DNA of 64,000 bases, taken from Legionella sp. PATHC035 (GTDB taxonomy: Bacteria; Pseudomonadota; Gammaproteobacteria; Legionellales; Legionellaceae). The notes beneath the pieces are model-generated. The model was not told the origin of the DNA and made no database searches. It saw only the letters and a list, made by a program, of their open reading frames with translations. Below are positions 25,782 to 34,581 of this stretch, piece by piece (position 1 is the first letter of the stretch; each line of letters starts with the position of its first letter). The DNA is taken from positions 2,713,001 through 2,777,000 of the forward strand of contig NZ_JAPHOT010000001.1 in NCBI RefSeq assembly GCF_026191115.1, written 5' to 3'. The translations under genes were made by a program, and so were the position numbers.

Positions 25782-27184
25782 TGACAATTGCAAGTGACAT
25801 AATCAGCCATCGAATGCCTGATTTTGAAGCTTATCTTCGAGCAGGGGAATCGTTGGATGATATTGATGAATATGGTTTTACACCCTTAATTGAGTGTGCT
25901 ATTACCCGCCAAACTCACATTGCTGAGCAATTAATTGTTCGTAAAGTCAATGTGAATAAAGCCGACGTGACCGGGCGTACTCCCTTACATTGGGCGGTGG
26001 ATAATAATGATGTCGAAATGGCGCAATTGTTATTAAATAGTGGTGCAGATCCCAATGCCTATACGCGTAATGGACTTTCTGTATTGGTCTATCCCGTATT
26101 GCGCGGTCAAGAGACGCTCAAACGTTTACTGTATCAGTATGGGGCTAAACTTGATTTTGCCCTTGATTTTATTAACGGCAAACTCATTGGCCATCGTTTT
26201 GAGTTGCAAGGGGATGTGGATATAGTCAATGCCAAGGGCGAATTTATTGAACTGGATTATGAAGGTTTTATTCTTGAATTTACTGTTGCCGTGATCAGGG
26301 ATGCCTTAAGACGTTTTATCAGCAGCTATTCAACACGCCATTTACGAGACTATTTTCCATTGGCTTACGTCATTATCGATGGCTTTACGCTTGCAGAGGA
26401 GCTTTTACAATATCAGCACTTGCCTTATTTGAACGAACAACAAATACGACGGGTGCAGGAATTTTTAAAAGCACCTATGTTGATTCTTCCTGCAGCCAGT
26501 CGCGGCCATGCTATGGGATTTATTCGTTTTGGTCAATGGTGGGCTAAAATTGATCGCGGTGAAAACAGCTTACAGGAGGGGAGTGTTAATATCTATAAAA
26601 TGAGTAATCCCGAAGCCTTGAATGTTCGTTTTCTGCAAGATTTTCTTTATAAAAAACAGCCGAGACGTTATTTCCATCAAGTAATTAACCAGCAATTAGG
26701 GTTGATTCCCGTCGCAAAAATGCCAATTAGTTCGCAAATTAGTGGTAATTGCTCTTGGGCCAATATCCAGGCGATTGTTGCAGTTGCTTATGCCATTCAA
26801 GAATTACAAAAGAATAATTTTATTAATTTCGATCCAGCGATGAGCTTTTATGATGAGTGGGTATCTTGGGACAAGGAACGAGCTATCGATGAATGCATTC
26901 AACGTTTTTATTTGGCTAATCCTCTCCGTAAAGCCAGTATTGCCGCCATGTTAGGTGGCGTTTTATTCCAAGCCTGTCATTATAACAATGCGCGCCATTT
27001 GGAAATGGCAGAGAAAATACTCAAAATTCTCACCTTGCCAGATTATGAATACATTTTAAAAAGTTATCTTGAAGAGTATTGCATCAAACGGTTAACCAAA
27101 AAAGGGAATAATTTACTCAAAATTCTTGATGATTGCGGGATCAATCCCAATATTGGCGTGAATCCCGTTGCCACCGATTTATGA
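25781..27184 (+). CDS. ankH: Ankyrin-repeat Dot/Icm effector AnkH/LegA3
   Basis: The 467-residue protein has N-terminal ankyrin repeats (about 25-130: GFTPLIECAITRQ, GRTPLHWAVDNNDVEMAQLL, ADPNAYTRNGLSVLVYPVL). A C-terminal domain follows, with SQISGNCSWANIQAI (Cys324), corresponding to the cysteine-protease-like fold reported for AnkH. AnkH is one of the few effectors conserved across the genus. In L. pneumophila it enters the host nucleus and binds LARP7 of the 7SK snRNP. I recognise the sequence as a close orthologue, ending GINPNIGVNPVATDL. It has no signal peptide. It is coupled to the degenerate Smr gene upstream. Confidence 0.93.
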   Translation: MTIASDIISHRMPDFEAYLRAGESLDDIDEYGFTPLIECAITRQTHIAEQLIVRKVNVNKADVTGRTPLHWAVDNNDVEMAQLLLNSGADPNAYTRNGLSVLVYPVLRGQETLKRLLYQYGAKLDFALDFINGKLIGHRFELQGDVDIVNAKGEFIELDYEGFILEFTVAVIRDALRRFISSYSTRHLRDYFPLAYVIIDGFTLAEELLQYQHLPYLNEQQIRRVQEFLKAPMLILPAASRGHAMGFIRFGQWWAKIDRGENSLQEGSVNIYKMSNPEALNVRFLQDFLYKKQPRRYFHQVINQQLGLIPVAKMPISSQISGNCSWANIQAIVAVAYAIQELQKNNFINFDPAMSFYDEWVSWDKERAIDECIQRFYLANPLRKASIAAMLGGVLFQACHYNNARHLEMAEKILKILTLPDYEYILKSYLEEYCIKRLTKKGNNLLKILDDCGINPNIGVNPVATDL

Positions 27185-27318
27185 TTTGAATTGGATGTAG
27201 TGCGAGAAATGATGGTTTCGCTATAAGCAGCCTAGGAGACCTACAGTTTTTTAATTATCGCCACTTTTTCGACTATACTCAAAAGGTACGAATTATCGAT
27301 TCAGATAAGGAGATCATC

Positions 27319-27501
27319 ATGTTAAAGTGGGCGCTCATTTTTTTGGTAGTCGCCATTGTTGCAGGTTTATTTGGTTTTCGCGGCATTGCGTCCACGGCAA
27401 CCAGTATTGCCAAAGTACTCTTCTTTTTGTTTATCGTTATTTTCCTGGCATTTTTAATTTTGAGTTTATTTGGAACCGCATCGCTTACTGCATTGCCGTA
27501 G
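27319..27501 (+). CDS. DUF1328 (YtjA-like) small membrane protein
   Basis: A 60-residue protein with two hydrophobic helices. It starts [20 protein letters not shown] and contains the [17 protein letters not shown] segment diagnostic of the DUF1328 family, which is found widely in proteobacteria and has no known function. AAGGAG lies nine bases before the ATG. An overlapping +1 frame of similar length is a shadow. Confidence 0.9.
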   Translation: MLKWALIFLVVAIVAGLFGFRGIASTATSIAKVLFFLFIVIFLAFLILSLFGTASLTALP

Positions 27502-27529
27502 ATTTGCCCTAGGTGCGCTCAAGAATCTT

Positions 27530-27558
27530 CATCATCCCGCGTTAGACCCGGGATGATG
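27530..27558. repeat. Family-B hairpin fragment between convergent genes
   Basis: ATCATCCCGCGTTAGACCCG followed by GGATGAT makes an imperfect hairpin between two convergent genes. It is a truncated family-B end of the kind seen at 18154 and 28751. Confidence 0.6.
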
Positions 27559-27566
27559 CGGGGGAG

Positions 27567-28613
27567 TTATGACAACGTGGCAATGTCAATGACAAAACGA
27601 TAGCGGACATCACTTTTTAGGACACGTTCATAAGCTTCGTTTACTTGTTGTATGGGAATAAGTTCAATATCGGACACAATGTTGTGTTTGCCGCAAAAAT
27701 CGAGCATTTCCTGGGTTTCTTTGATTCCTCCAATAATTGACCCAGCAAGACTTCTACGTTTCGCGATTAAAGAAAATGCATTCAGTGGAACGGACTCTTC
27801 TGGAATCCCAACAACAACCATAGTCCCATCGCGACGGAGTAATTGGATGTATTCATTCCAATCGATCTTAGCAGAAACAGTACAGATTATGAGATCAAAA
27901 TAATTTTTTAGTTTTCGAAACGTTTCAGGGTTCGAAGTGGCCAAAAAATGATCGGCACCCATGCGTCTACCATCTGCTTCTTTACTGAGCGAATGACTTA
28001 AAACGGTCACTTCAGCACCCATTGCATGTGCCAGCTTGACACCCATATGTCCAAGTCCACCCAAGCCTAAAATACCGACACGTTTTCCAGGGCCAATCTG
28101 CCAATGCTTTAAGGGGGAGTAGAGAGTTATTCCTGCACAAAGCAGAGGGGCCGCAGCGTCCAACGGCAGGTGTTTAGGAATGTTTAGAATATAATTTTCG
28201 TCAACAACAATTTGGGTCGAGTAGCCACCTTGAGCCAAGTTACCGCTCTGTTTTTCCACATTGTTGTAGGTTAAAGTCATACCTTCTTCGCAAAACTGTT
28301 CCATTCCTTCATGACAGCTTTCACATTGTCGGCACGAATCAACAAAACAACCGACACCAACGCGGTCGCCTACTTTAAATTTACTGACCGATGGGCCTAC
28401 CTGACTGACTACGCCAACAATTTCATGACCTGGAACCATTGGAAATAAGGAACCACCCCATTCATCTTTTACTTGATGAATGTCTGAGTGACAGATGCCA
28501 CAGTAATGAATGTCAATTAGCACGTCATTTGTTCCAACATCACGACGCTCAAATGAATAAGGTTTAAGAGGGGCTTTTGCACTTTGAGCCGCATAACCTT
28601 TTACGGGTATCAT
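27567..28613 (-). CDS. Zinc-dependent NAD(P) alcohol dehydrogenase (cinnamyl-alcohol-dehydrogenase group)
   Basis: This medium-chain dehydrogenase has the catalytic zinc segment [11 protein letters not shown] (C38), PGHEIVGVV, the structural zinc cluster of four cysteines within [12 protein letters not shown] and the next few residues, and the Rossmann motif [20 protein letters not shown]. Length is 348. It most resembles the YahK/CAD group, which reduces aldehydes with broad specificity. The physiological substrate is not evident. It reads alone, with an adjacent repeat upstream. Confidence 0.9.
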   Translation of the reverse strand: MIPVKGYAAQSAKAPLKPYSFERRDVGTNDVLIDIHYCGICHSDIHQVKDEWGGSLFPMVPGHEIVGVVSQVGPSVSKFKVGDRVGVGCFVDSCRQCESCHEGMEQFCEEGMTLTYNNVEKQSGNLAQGGYSTQIVVDENYILNIPKHLPLDAAAPLLCAGITLYSPLKHWQIGPGKRVGILGLGGLGHMGVKLAHAMGAEVTVLSHSLSKEADGRRMGADHFLATSNPETFRKLKNYFDLIICTVSAKIDWNEYIQLLRRDGTMVVVGIPEESVPLNAFSLIAKRRSLAGSIIGGIKETQEMLDFCGKHNIVSDIELIPIQQVNEAYERVLKSDVRYRFVIDIATLS

Positions 28614-28750
28614 CTAAAACTCTCCTTGTTATGTCGAATTATTTTACCTTTACTCATGAAGGTGAAGTCCTATCTTGTGGAGTATGCCTTCATGGGATGG
28701 TACCTGAATTGTAGCCAGGATAAGGCCGGAAGACGAGGGGACTTTTTGCC

Positions 28751-28820
28751 GTCATCCCGAGTGCAACGAGGGATCTCCCGTGATAACAACCTGCTATTGC
28801 GGAAGATCTCTTGTTTCATC
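28751..28820. repeat. Family-B dispersed repeat
   Basis: CGTCATCCCGAGTGCAACGA followed by GGGATCTCCCGTGATAACAA, closing with GCGGAAGATCTCTTGTTTC, is a good copy of the family-B left half. It lies in the spacer between rne (3' end) and the alcohol dehydrogenase (5' end). Confidence 0.75.
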
Positions 28821-28837
28821 AGATTAAAGAGGCAGCG

Positions 28838-30784
28838 TTATTCTTTTACTGCAGTCTCTCTTTTTTTCTGGCCATCTCCTTTAGCAACCGCTTTGATATT
28901 TCCTTGCTGCTGCTGTTGTCCTGTTCTTCTACGATTCTGGTTAGAAGCAGTTGGATTATTACCGGCACCGGTTCTTTGTTGTTGATTACCACTGGGCCGA
29001 CGTCTTCTATTTTGCGATCTGCGGTCACCACCAGAACCTTTAGACGTTTTTGTCTGAGCTTGATGACGGCCTGGTGCTCTTTTAGCCTGACTTTGTGGTA
29101 CTGAAACTGAAGTATCTGTATGTCCACCAAATAAACTCGACCATAAGCGCTTGATAAAGCTGGCTTGAGCGCTTTTTACTGGTTGATGTTCTGTTAGTGG
29201 CTTAACTGCAGGCTCATCTCGTAAAGAACTATCTACCTCACTACCAGGAACATGTAATTCAGGCTGTTGGATTAGAGAGTAACTAGGTTTTTTCGATTTA
29301 CCGACATTATCTTCTTTCAGACGAGTGATTGAGTATTGTGGTAAGTGCATGTAAGGATTGGCGATAATCATTACTGAAACACTATGTCTTTTCTCAATGT
29401 CTTTAATGAAATTACGCTTCTCATTCATAATGAAGGTTGCCATTTCTGCAGGAAGCTGTACTTGGATTTCAGCGGTCTTTTCCTTTAATGCTTCTTCTTC
29501 AATGAGACGTGTAATTGCCAACCCGTGCGACTGAATGTTACGAACCGTACCTCGTCCCTCACACCGTGGACACACTTCCTGAGCACTTTCCCCTAGTGAT
29601 AATCTCAGACGTTGACGTGACATTTCCAGAAGACCAAAGCGGGAAATACGTCCGACTTGAATACGTGCTCTATCCGCTTGCAATGCTTCTTTCAGGCGAT
29701 TTTCGACATCCCGTTGATTTTTACTGGAGCTCATATCAATGAAATCGATAACAACTAAACCACCCAAATCACGTAGACGTAACTGGCGAGCGATTTCGTC
29801 GGCTGCTTCAATATTTGTATTGAATGCAGTGGCTTCGATATCTGATCCCCCCGTTGCTTTAGCGGAGTTGACATCAATTGAAACCAGAGCCTCGGTTCTG
29901 TCGATCACCAAAGCACCTCCAGACGGCAACATCACTTGACGCTGGAATGCAGTCTCTATCTGACTTTCAATTTGATAGAAGTTAAACAGAGGGATGCTGC
30001 TGTTGTAGAGCTTCAAGTTAGGCAAGAATTCTGGTTTTACTCGCTCGATATATTGCTTGGCTTTAATGTAAGAAATCTGATCATCGATGATGATTTCGCT
30101 GATGGACTTACGTAAATTATCACGAATAGAACGAATGATGACATCACCTTCTTGATGTATCAACGAAGGGGCAAGTTCCGAATTATAAGCTTGTTTGATC
30201 GATTGCCATTGATTGCACAGCATATCCAGGTCATCTTGTAATTCTTCTTGGCTTTTGCCTACACCCGCAGTACGGATAATAAGTCCCATGTCTTCAGGTA
30301 AAGTCAATGCATTGAGTGTTTCTCGCAGTTCATCGCGCTCTTCACCTTCGATACGTCTGGAGATACCGCCTGAGCGAGGATTATTAGGCATCAGAACTAA
30401 GTAACAACCGGCTAAAGTAATATAGGTTGTTAGCGCTGCTCCCTTGCTGCCACGTTCCTCTTTGTCAACCTGAACCAACAATTCCTGACCTTCGCGGATT
30501 AAAGAAGTGATGGGTGGCTTTTCATCGCCAAATTCATCAGGATTTTTGCTTAAATATTCAGGTGCTATTTCTTTAAGGGGCAAGAAACCTTGACGTTTAG
30601 AACCATATTCTACGAAAACAGCATCGAGACTCGGCTCTCGTCTGGTGACGGTTGCTTTATAAATATTACCCTTTTTTTTCACTTCACCGGGACATTCAAT
30701 ATCCAGGTCAAATAAATAACGATCTTTAACAAGTGCAACACGAACTTCCTCAGTTTGCATTGCATTGATTAACATTTTTTCCAT
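28838..30784 (-). CDS. rne: Ribonuclease E
   Basis: RNase E is the main endonuclease of mRNA decay and of rRNA and tRNA processing, normally the degradosome scaffold. The 648-residue protein keeps the catalytic half: N-terminal KMLINA, an S1 domain (about 35-125), the catalytic aspartates in SIDVNSA and VVIDFIDM, and the zinc-link CPRCEGRG. The tail after residue 510 is short and rich in basic residues and glutamine (RRSQNRRRRPSGNQQQRTG), far shorter than in E. coli (1061 aa total), so the degradosome must be reduced. It is divergent from rluC, as in E. coli, with an unusually long upstream region. Confidence 0.95.
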   Translation of the reverse strand: MEKMLINAMQTEEVRVALVKDRYLFDLDIECPGEVKKKGNIYKATVTRREPSLDAVFVEYGSKRQGFLPLKEIAPEYLSKNPDEFGDEKPPITSLIREGQELLVQVDKEERGSKGAALTTYITLAGCYLVLMPNNPRSGGISRRIEGEERDELRETLNALTLPEDMGLIIRTAGVGKSQEELQDDLDMLCNQWQSIKQAYNSELAPSLIHQEGDVIIRSIRDNLRKSISEIIIDDQISYIKAKQYIERVKPEFLPNLKLYNSSIPLFNFYQIESQIETAFQRQVMLPSGGALVIDRTEALVSIDVNSAKATGGSDIEATAFNTNIEAADEIARQLRLRDLGGLVVIDFIDMSSSKNQRDVENRLKEALQADRARIQVGRISRFGLLEMSRQRLRLSLGESAQEVCPRCEGRGTVRNIQSHGLAITRLIEEEALKEKTAEIQVQLPAEMATFIMNEKRNFIKDIEKRHSVSVMIIANPYMHLPQYSITRLKEDNVGKSKKPSYSLIQQPELHVPGSEVDSSLRDEPAVKPLTEHQPVKSAQASFIKRLWSSLFGGHTDTSVSVPQSQAKRAPGRHQAQTKTSKGSGGDRRSQNRRRRPSGNQQQRTGAGNNPTASNQNRRRTGQQQQQGNIKAVAKGDGQKKRETAVKE

Positions 30785-30835
30785 CTGTTACCCCGTAATT
30801 AAGGGCGCCATCATTCAAGTTGAGATAGGGTCTTT

Positions 30836-31456
30836 TTACCTTTCTATTATCTTGGCTAAGACGGTTTGATTGTCTGCGTTTCGATGCGCACCTACTTCGT
30901 AGAGGTTGCGCTTCAATACTCGAAAATCAAGCCATTTTTGGCTCAAGCTAGCGAAACGTGAAAAAAACCTAATATAAGGCTCAAAATACCTTAGAGGTTC
31001 AATGGGATTTACTGATATTTCGATGCTTTTGGCTGAGGTCTGGATTTTCTGTGCTTCATGGCATACCTTGGTATGCTCTGTTGCAATAGTGGAAAATCCG
31101 GGGTTTTCACCGCAAGTAGGTAATCGATCAGTAGCACCTGGAATTGAACAATAAGCGATGTGATCTTTAGGCGAACCCATGGCCCTATAAACAGACGTTA
31201 CACATGTACCTTGTTCAACAGAATCCTTATGTACTAACGTGTACACTGAAGTTCTGTGCTCCGTTCCTCCTAGCATTTGTCGCTCTACAGCGAGTTTCGA
31301 AAGAGGTCTGATGAGAGGTGCATACTGTGAGATATACTGATTACAAACCAAACGGGTTGAAATAGGAAGCCAAAGGCGTGCGAAAGCCCTGAAATAATTC
31401 GTAATCGGTATAAAGCATGTCTGGCATGCGTAGGTTTCTGTCAAAAATATGGTCAA
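30836..31456 (-). CDS. Possible 206-aa protein upstream of rne, low confidence
   Basis: The frame is open for 206 codons and ends 51 bases before the rne start. The predicted protein has no signal peptide, repeat or recognised domain, has eight cysteines and is rich in arginine, serine and threonine. A long open frame by chance is unlikely in AT-rich DNA but is possible within a conserved structured RNA. The ATG at 31456 has no good ribosome-binding site. I list it so that the region is not overlooked; a non-coding explanation is about as likely. Confidence 0.3.
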   Translation of the reverse strand: MTIFLTETYACQTCFIPITNYFRAFARLWLPISTRLVCNQYISQYAPLIRPLSKLAVERQMLGGTEHRTSVYTLVHKDSVEQGTCVTSVYRAMGSPKDHIAYCSIPGATDRLPTCGENPGFSTIATEHTKVCHEAQKIQTSAKSIEISVNPIEPLRYFEPYIRFFSRFASLSQKWLDFRVLKRNLYEVGAHRNADNQTVLAKIIER

Positions 31457-31629
31457 TTTATCTCTGGCATTGGGTCGCTTCCTTATATCTTATGCTTAAA
31501 TGGAAGCGCTATTTTTATGTAACTCTATTTAACAAATAATCATTCATTTAGATGGGCTAAAGCCTTTCTTCCTCAATGATTAGCATATACTTTAAAGTAA
31601 ATAGTTACGCTTTTTTTATTTAAATGCGT

Positions 31630-31635
31630 TATAAT
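31630..31635 (+). promoter_or_regulatory. Candidate -10 element for rluC
   Basis: TATAAT lies 79 bases before the rluC start, in an AT-rich stretch on the plus strand. A weak -35 (TTACGC at 31605-31610) is 19 bases upstream. Nothing else in the divergent region looks as good for this gene. Confidence 0.35.
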
Positions 31636-31713
31636 TCGGTTGCATGGAAATTTTCCCACGCTACAGGCGATCATATCAAAAAAATCACGCCCAGCAAACA
31701 GGTTTATTGACAA

Positions 31714-32670
31714 ATGAGTGAAGTAAGTTATAGAGAAATCAGTAATGAAGAAGAAGGGCAACGTCTGGATAATTATTTGATTCGCATTTTAAAAGGTGTT
31801 CCCAAAAGCCATATCTACAGAATTATCCGTGGTGGTGAAGTTCGGGTTAATAAAAAAAGAGCACAAATCAATTCACGATTACATGCCGGGGACAATGTCC
31901 GTATTCCTCCAATTCGGGTTTCCGAATCAAAAGAGGTATTTGTGGGCGATGCTTTGGCCAAACGATTGAAAGACTGCATCATTTTTGAAGATTCGTGTTT
32001 TTTGGTCATTAACAAGCCAGCAGGCATAGCGGTTCATGGTGGAAGTGGTTTGAGTCTTGGAGTAATCGAAGCGTTGAGAAAAACCCGAACTGATTTAACT
32101 TATCTTGAATTGATTCATCGACTTGATAAAGACACTTCGGGATGTCTTTTATTAGCTAAAAAAAGAAGCACCCTGAGGGCAATGCATGCATTACTTGAGG
32201 CGCGCGAGGTGCAAAAAACCTATTGGACCTTATTGACTCATCGCTGGGAAGGTAAAAAACAAGTCACCGTACGAGCTGCACTTGAAAAAAATACTTTAAA
32301 ATCAGGTGAGCGTATTGTGTCCGTTAAAGAAGAAGGAAAAGCTTCTGAAACGGTATTTAAACTTCTTGAAAATTATCAACAGGCCTGTTGGGTCGAGGCC
32401 AGTCCTAAAACCGGGCGTACGCATCAAATTCGTGTACATAGTGCCCATTTAGGACATGTTATAGTCGGTGATAAAAAATATGGGGCACTTGCAGGAGATG
32501 TAGAAGGGATAGATAATCAGCATCATCGTCTTTTTTTACACGCACGATCGATTCAATTTGAATTAAATGGCACAAAGCATTTGTTTCAAGCTGATGCAGA
32601 TAACCATTTTTCTACCGCACTAAAACAATTACGTGCGAGGAGCGTAGTGAGCAATGAGCAATCCATATGA
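31714..32670 (+). CDS. rluC: 23S rRNA pseudouridine synthase RluC
   Basis: RluC makes three pseudouridines (955, 2504, 2580 in E. coli numbering) in 23S rRNA. An N-terminal S4 RNA-binding domain (residues about 15-75: RLDNYLIRILKGVPKSHIYR) precedes the catalytic domain, which has HRLDKDTSG with the catalytic D138, and KTGRTHQIRVH near 230. Length 318 is normal. It sits opposite rne, as in E. coli, and overlaps the HAD phosphatase gene by 17 bases. Confidence 0.94.
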   Translation: MSEVSYREISNEEEGQRLDNYLIRILKGVPKSHIYRIIRGGEVRVNKKRAQINSRLHAGDNVRIPPIRVSESKEVFVGDALAKRLKDCIIFEDSCFLVINKPAGIAVHGGSGLSLGVIEALRKTRTDLTYLELIHRLDKDTSGCLLLAKKRSTLRAMHALLEAREVQKTYWTLLTHRWEGKKQVTVRAALEKNTLKSGERIVSVKEEGKASETVFKLLENYQQACWVEASPKTGRTHQIRVHSAHLGHVIVGDKKYGALAGDVEGIDNQHHRLFLHARSIQFELNGTKHLFQADADNHFSTALKQLRARSVVSNEQSI

Positions 32671-33319
32671 TTTGGTAGTATTTGACTGGGAAGGTACTAT
32701 TGCGGATACTTTAGGGATAGTTTTACATGTTGTTGCTACAGAGGCCAATTTGCTAGGCTTTGGCGATTTTGACCCCAATCAGGCGAGAAAATTTGTTGAT
32801 TTAGGTTTGGTACAGGCTTTAAAAAAAACTTATCCGCACTTGACTGAACCACAACATCAACAATTATTACAGGCAGTGCAATTGGCGATGCATTCTCGTT
32901 CCGCAGATGTCTGTTTGATGCCTGGTGTACGTGAACTGATCCATCAATTACATGAAGCTGGGATAAATCTGGCTGTTGCAACCAATAAAGGACATCAATC
33001 CTTATCTCGTGCTTTGCAGGCTGCAGGGCTTGATAAACTATTTAAAGTAACTCGCTCTGCGGGACAAGTACCAGCAAAACCTTGTCCACAAATGTTAGAA
33101 GAAATTATTGAAGAATACGGCGGAACTGCTGCGACAACATTGATGATAGGTGATTCTCTTACCGATATGGAAATGGCAAAAAGTGTTAAAGTAACTGCGG
33201 TAGGAATAGATATTTATCATCAACAAGAAGAAGCTGTCCTCATGGCAGCTGGGGCAGTAGCCGTATTTGATGATTATAAACAGGTAGCGGATTTTTTAAA
33301 TTTATCCAAATGGAGTTAA
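32654..33319 (+). CDS. HAD-superfamily phosphatase (phosphoglycolate-phosphatase type)
   Basis: A HAD hydrolase of the Gph/PGP group, 221 residues. Motif I reads VFDWEGTIADT: the nucleophile is D11, but the usual general-acid aspartate two residues later is E13. Motif II is LAVATNKG, motif III the lysine in PAKPCPQML, and motif IV IGDSLTDMEMA. The gene overlaps rluC by 17 bases. An HAD phosphatase next to rluC is common in gammaproteobacteria. The substrate is unknown; the D-to-E change may alter activity or simply be a tolerated variant. Confidence 0.88.
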   Translation: MSNPYDLVVFDWEGTIADTLGIVLHVVATEANLLGFGDFDPNQARKFVDLGLVQALKKTYPHLTEPQHQQLLQAVQLAMHSRSADVCLMPGVRELIHQLHEAGINLAVATNKGHQSLSRALQAAGLDKLFKVTRSAGQVPAKPCPQMLEEIIEEYGGTAATTLMIGDSLTDMEMAKSVKVTAVGIDIYHQQEEAVLMAAGAVAVFDDYKQVADFLNLSKWS

Positions 33320-33634
33320 CTGAATCCTTAGCTATTTGTTTTTGTGTGGGTATGAAAAATAAAAACTGCACAATTCCGGGTGTAGGTTTTCGTTTCACCT
33401 AGGGTACGTTTTTATATGGACACTCATAGGACCATTGTCGTTAAGCTTAAGGAGCCCCTCTCCCACTTGTGGGAGAGGGGCAGGGTTGAGGGTTCATCGG
33501 CCATCATCATACTCTCATCCGCCCTTCAGACCCCTTCTTCCTATGGGGAGAAGGGAAACTCCTTAACCTAGTGGCAGTGATTCATAGAAACGGGAGTTGC
33601 TTTATTTAGTCATATGTAAAGGGAGTATCAAACG
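33320..33634. other. Spacer before pgsA, mostly repeat
   Basis: Positions 33452-33562 are a family-A repeat block (entered separately). The remainder is AT-rich and must contain the pgsA promoter. No further gene or operator was seen. Confidence 0.5.
33452..33562. repeat. Family-A dispersed palindromic repeat
   Basis: GCCCCTCTCCCACTTGTGGG then AGAGGGGCAGGGTTGAGGG forms one palindrome. CTCATCCGCCCTTCAGACC then CCTTCTTCCTATGGGGAGAA forms a second one. The two-module architecture is shared with copies at 43505 and 47932. Confidence 0.8.
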
Positions 33635-34198
33635 TTGAGTACATTAACCAGTTTGCCTAATTTATTAACTTTGCTGCGTATCGTACTGATTCCAGTATTA
33701 GTTATCATATTTTATATGCCGTTTTCGTTTGCACATATGTTGGCAGCTAGTATTTTTGCTGCTGCAAGTTTTACGGATTGGTTAGACGGCTACTTGGCAC
33801 GTAAACTGAAGATGATGTCTCCCTTTGGTGCTTTTCTTGATCCTGTTGCAGATAAGCTATTGGTTTCTACGAGCTTACTGTTGCTCGTAGGCGCTAAGGA
33901 AATTAATTACATTACTATTCCCGCTATTGTCATTGTTGGAAGGGAAATTGTTATTTCAGCATTAAGGGAATGGATGGCTGAAATTGGTCGGCGTGCCAGT
34001 GTGACGGTCGGTTATGTCGGCAAGATAAAAACTTTTTTACAAATGGTGGCTTTATTTTTATTGTTGGCTTTTAATTCTTTAGATACATGGGGTGGTATTT
34101 TCGGTTTTGTCTTACTGTATGTGGCCGCAATTTTAACGATTTGGTCGATGATTATTTACTTGGCGATTGCTTGGCCAGAATTAACGAAAAAAAATTAA
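33635..34198 (+). CDS. pgsA: CDP-diacylglycerol-glycerol-3-phosphate 3-phosphatidyltransferase
   Basis: PgsA makes phosphatidylglycerol phosphate in the inner membrane. The CDP-alcohol phosphotransferase motif spans DWLDGYLARKLKMMSPFGAF then LDPVADK, giving the D-G-x2-A-R-x8-G-x3-D-x3-D pattern. Several membrane helices follow. Length is 187. The start is TTG at 33635 with GGGAG at 33621, and the next residues STLTSLPNLLTLLRI match the family N-terminus, which supports that start. The three tRNA genes downstream keep the E. coli order pgsA-glyW-cysT-leuZ. Confidence 0.95.
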   Translation: MSTLTSLPNLLTLLRIVLIPVLVIIFYMPFSFAHMLAASIFAAASFTDWLDGYLARKLKMMSPFGAFLDPVADKLLVSTSLLLLVGAKEINYITIPAIVIVGREIVISALREWMAEIGRRASVTVGYVGKIKTFLQMVALFLLLAFNSLDTWGGIFGFVLLYVAAILTIWSMIIYLAIAWPELTKKN

Positions 34199-34250
34199 TT
34201 TTATTATTGACAGGGTGTTAAATTTCGGTAGAATCACACCCCGTAGAGAC

Positions 34251-34326
<76 letters not shown>

Positions 34327-34330
34327 AATT

Positions 34331-34360
34331 AAAGCGACAAAAAAAGTCGCTTTTTTTTTT
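34331..34360 (+). terminator. Rho-independent terminator after tRNA-Gly
   Basis: AAAGCGAC (34331-34338) pairs with GTCGCTTT (34346-34353) around an A7 loop. The arm is followed by an unbroken T-run to 34360. It lies between tRNA-Gly and tRNA-Cys, so the latter two tRNAs need their own promoter or readthrough. Confidence 0.85.
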
Positions 34361-34400
34361 AAGAGCTTTAAGAGATAGACCTATTAGAAGTATCAAATGA

Positions 34401-34474
34401 GGCTGTGTGGCAGAGTGGTCATGCAGCGGCCTGCAAAGCCGTGTACGCCGGTTCGATTCCGGCCTCAGCCTCCA
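34401..34474 (+). tRNA. tRNA-Cys (GCA)
   Basis: Acceptor GGCTGTG pairs with CTCAGCC except for one T-T mismatch at the sixth pair. The anticodon stem-loop is GGCCTGCAAAGCC with anticodon GCA. The T-arm is GCCGGTTCGATTCCGGC, and CCA is encoded after discriminator T. Confidence 0.95.
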
Positions 34475-34484
34475 TAAGAAAATT

Positions 34485-34573
34485 GCCCAGGTGGCGAAAC
34501 AGGTAGACGCAAGGGACTTAAAATCCCTCGGAGCTTAACCTCCGTGCCGGTTCGATTCCGGCCCTGGGCACCA
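34485..34573 (+). tRNA. tRNA-Leu (TAA)
   Basis: A class II tRNA with a long variable arm (CGGAGCTTAACCTCCG). Acceptor GCCCAGG pairs with CCTGGGC. The anticodon loop CTTAAAA contains TAA. The T-arm is CCGGTTCGATTCCGG, and CCA is encoded. It is the last gene of the cluster and abuts the 3' end of the opposite-strand EamA gene. Confidence 0.96.
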
Positions 34574-34581
34574 ATTACCAA

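Larger units (their letters stand above)
30785..31713. other. 929-bp region between rne and rluC: long leader or unrecognised gene
   Basis: This spacer separates divergent rne and rluC. A 206-codon frame fills 30836-31456 on the rne strand. Short hairpins are visible, such as GCATACCTTGGTATGC (31061-31076) and AGCCATTTTTGGCT near 30931. In E. coli the rne leader is several hundred bases long and folds into stems through which RNase E controls its own mRNA, so a structured leader here is a fair guess. I could not identify an Rfam-like consensus by eye. Confidence 0.5.

Noticed and set aside
28811..29104. Plus-strand frames over the 3' end of rne
   Set aside because: Antisense shadows of the repetitive basic/glutamine-rich tail of RNase E.
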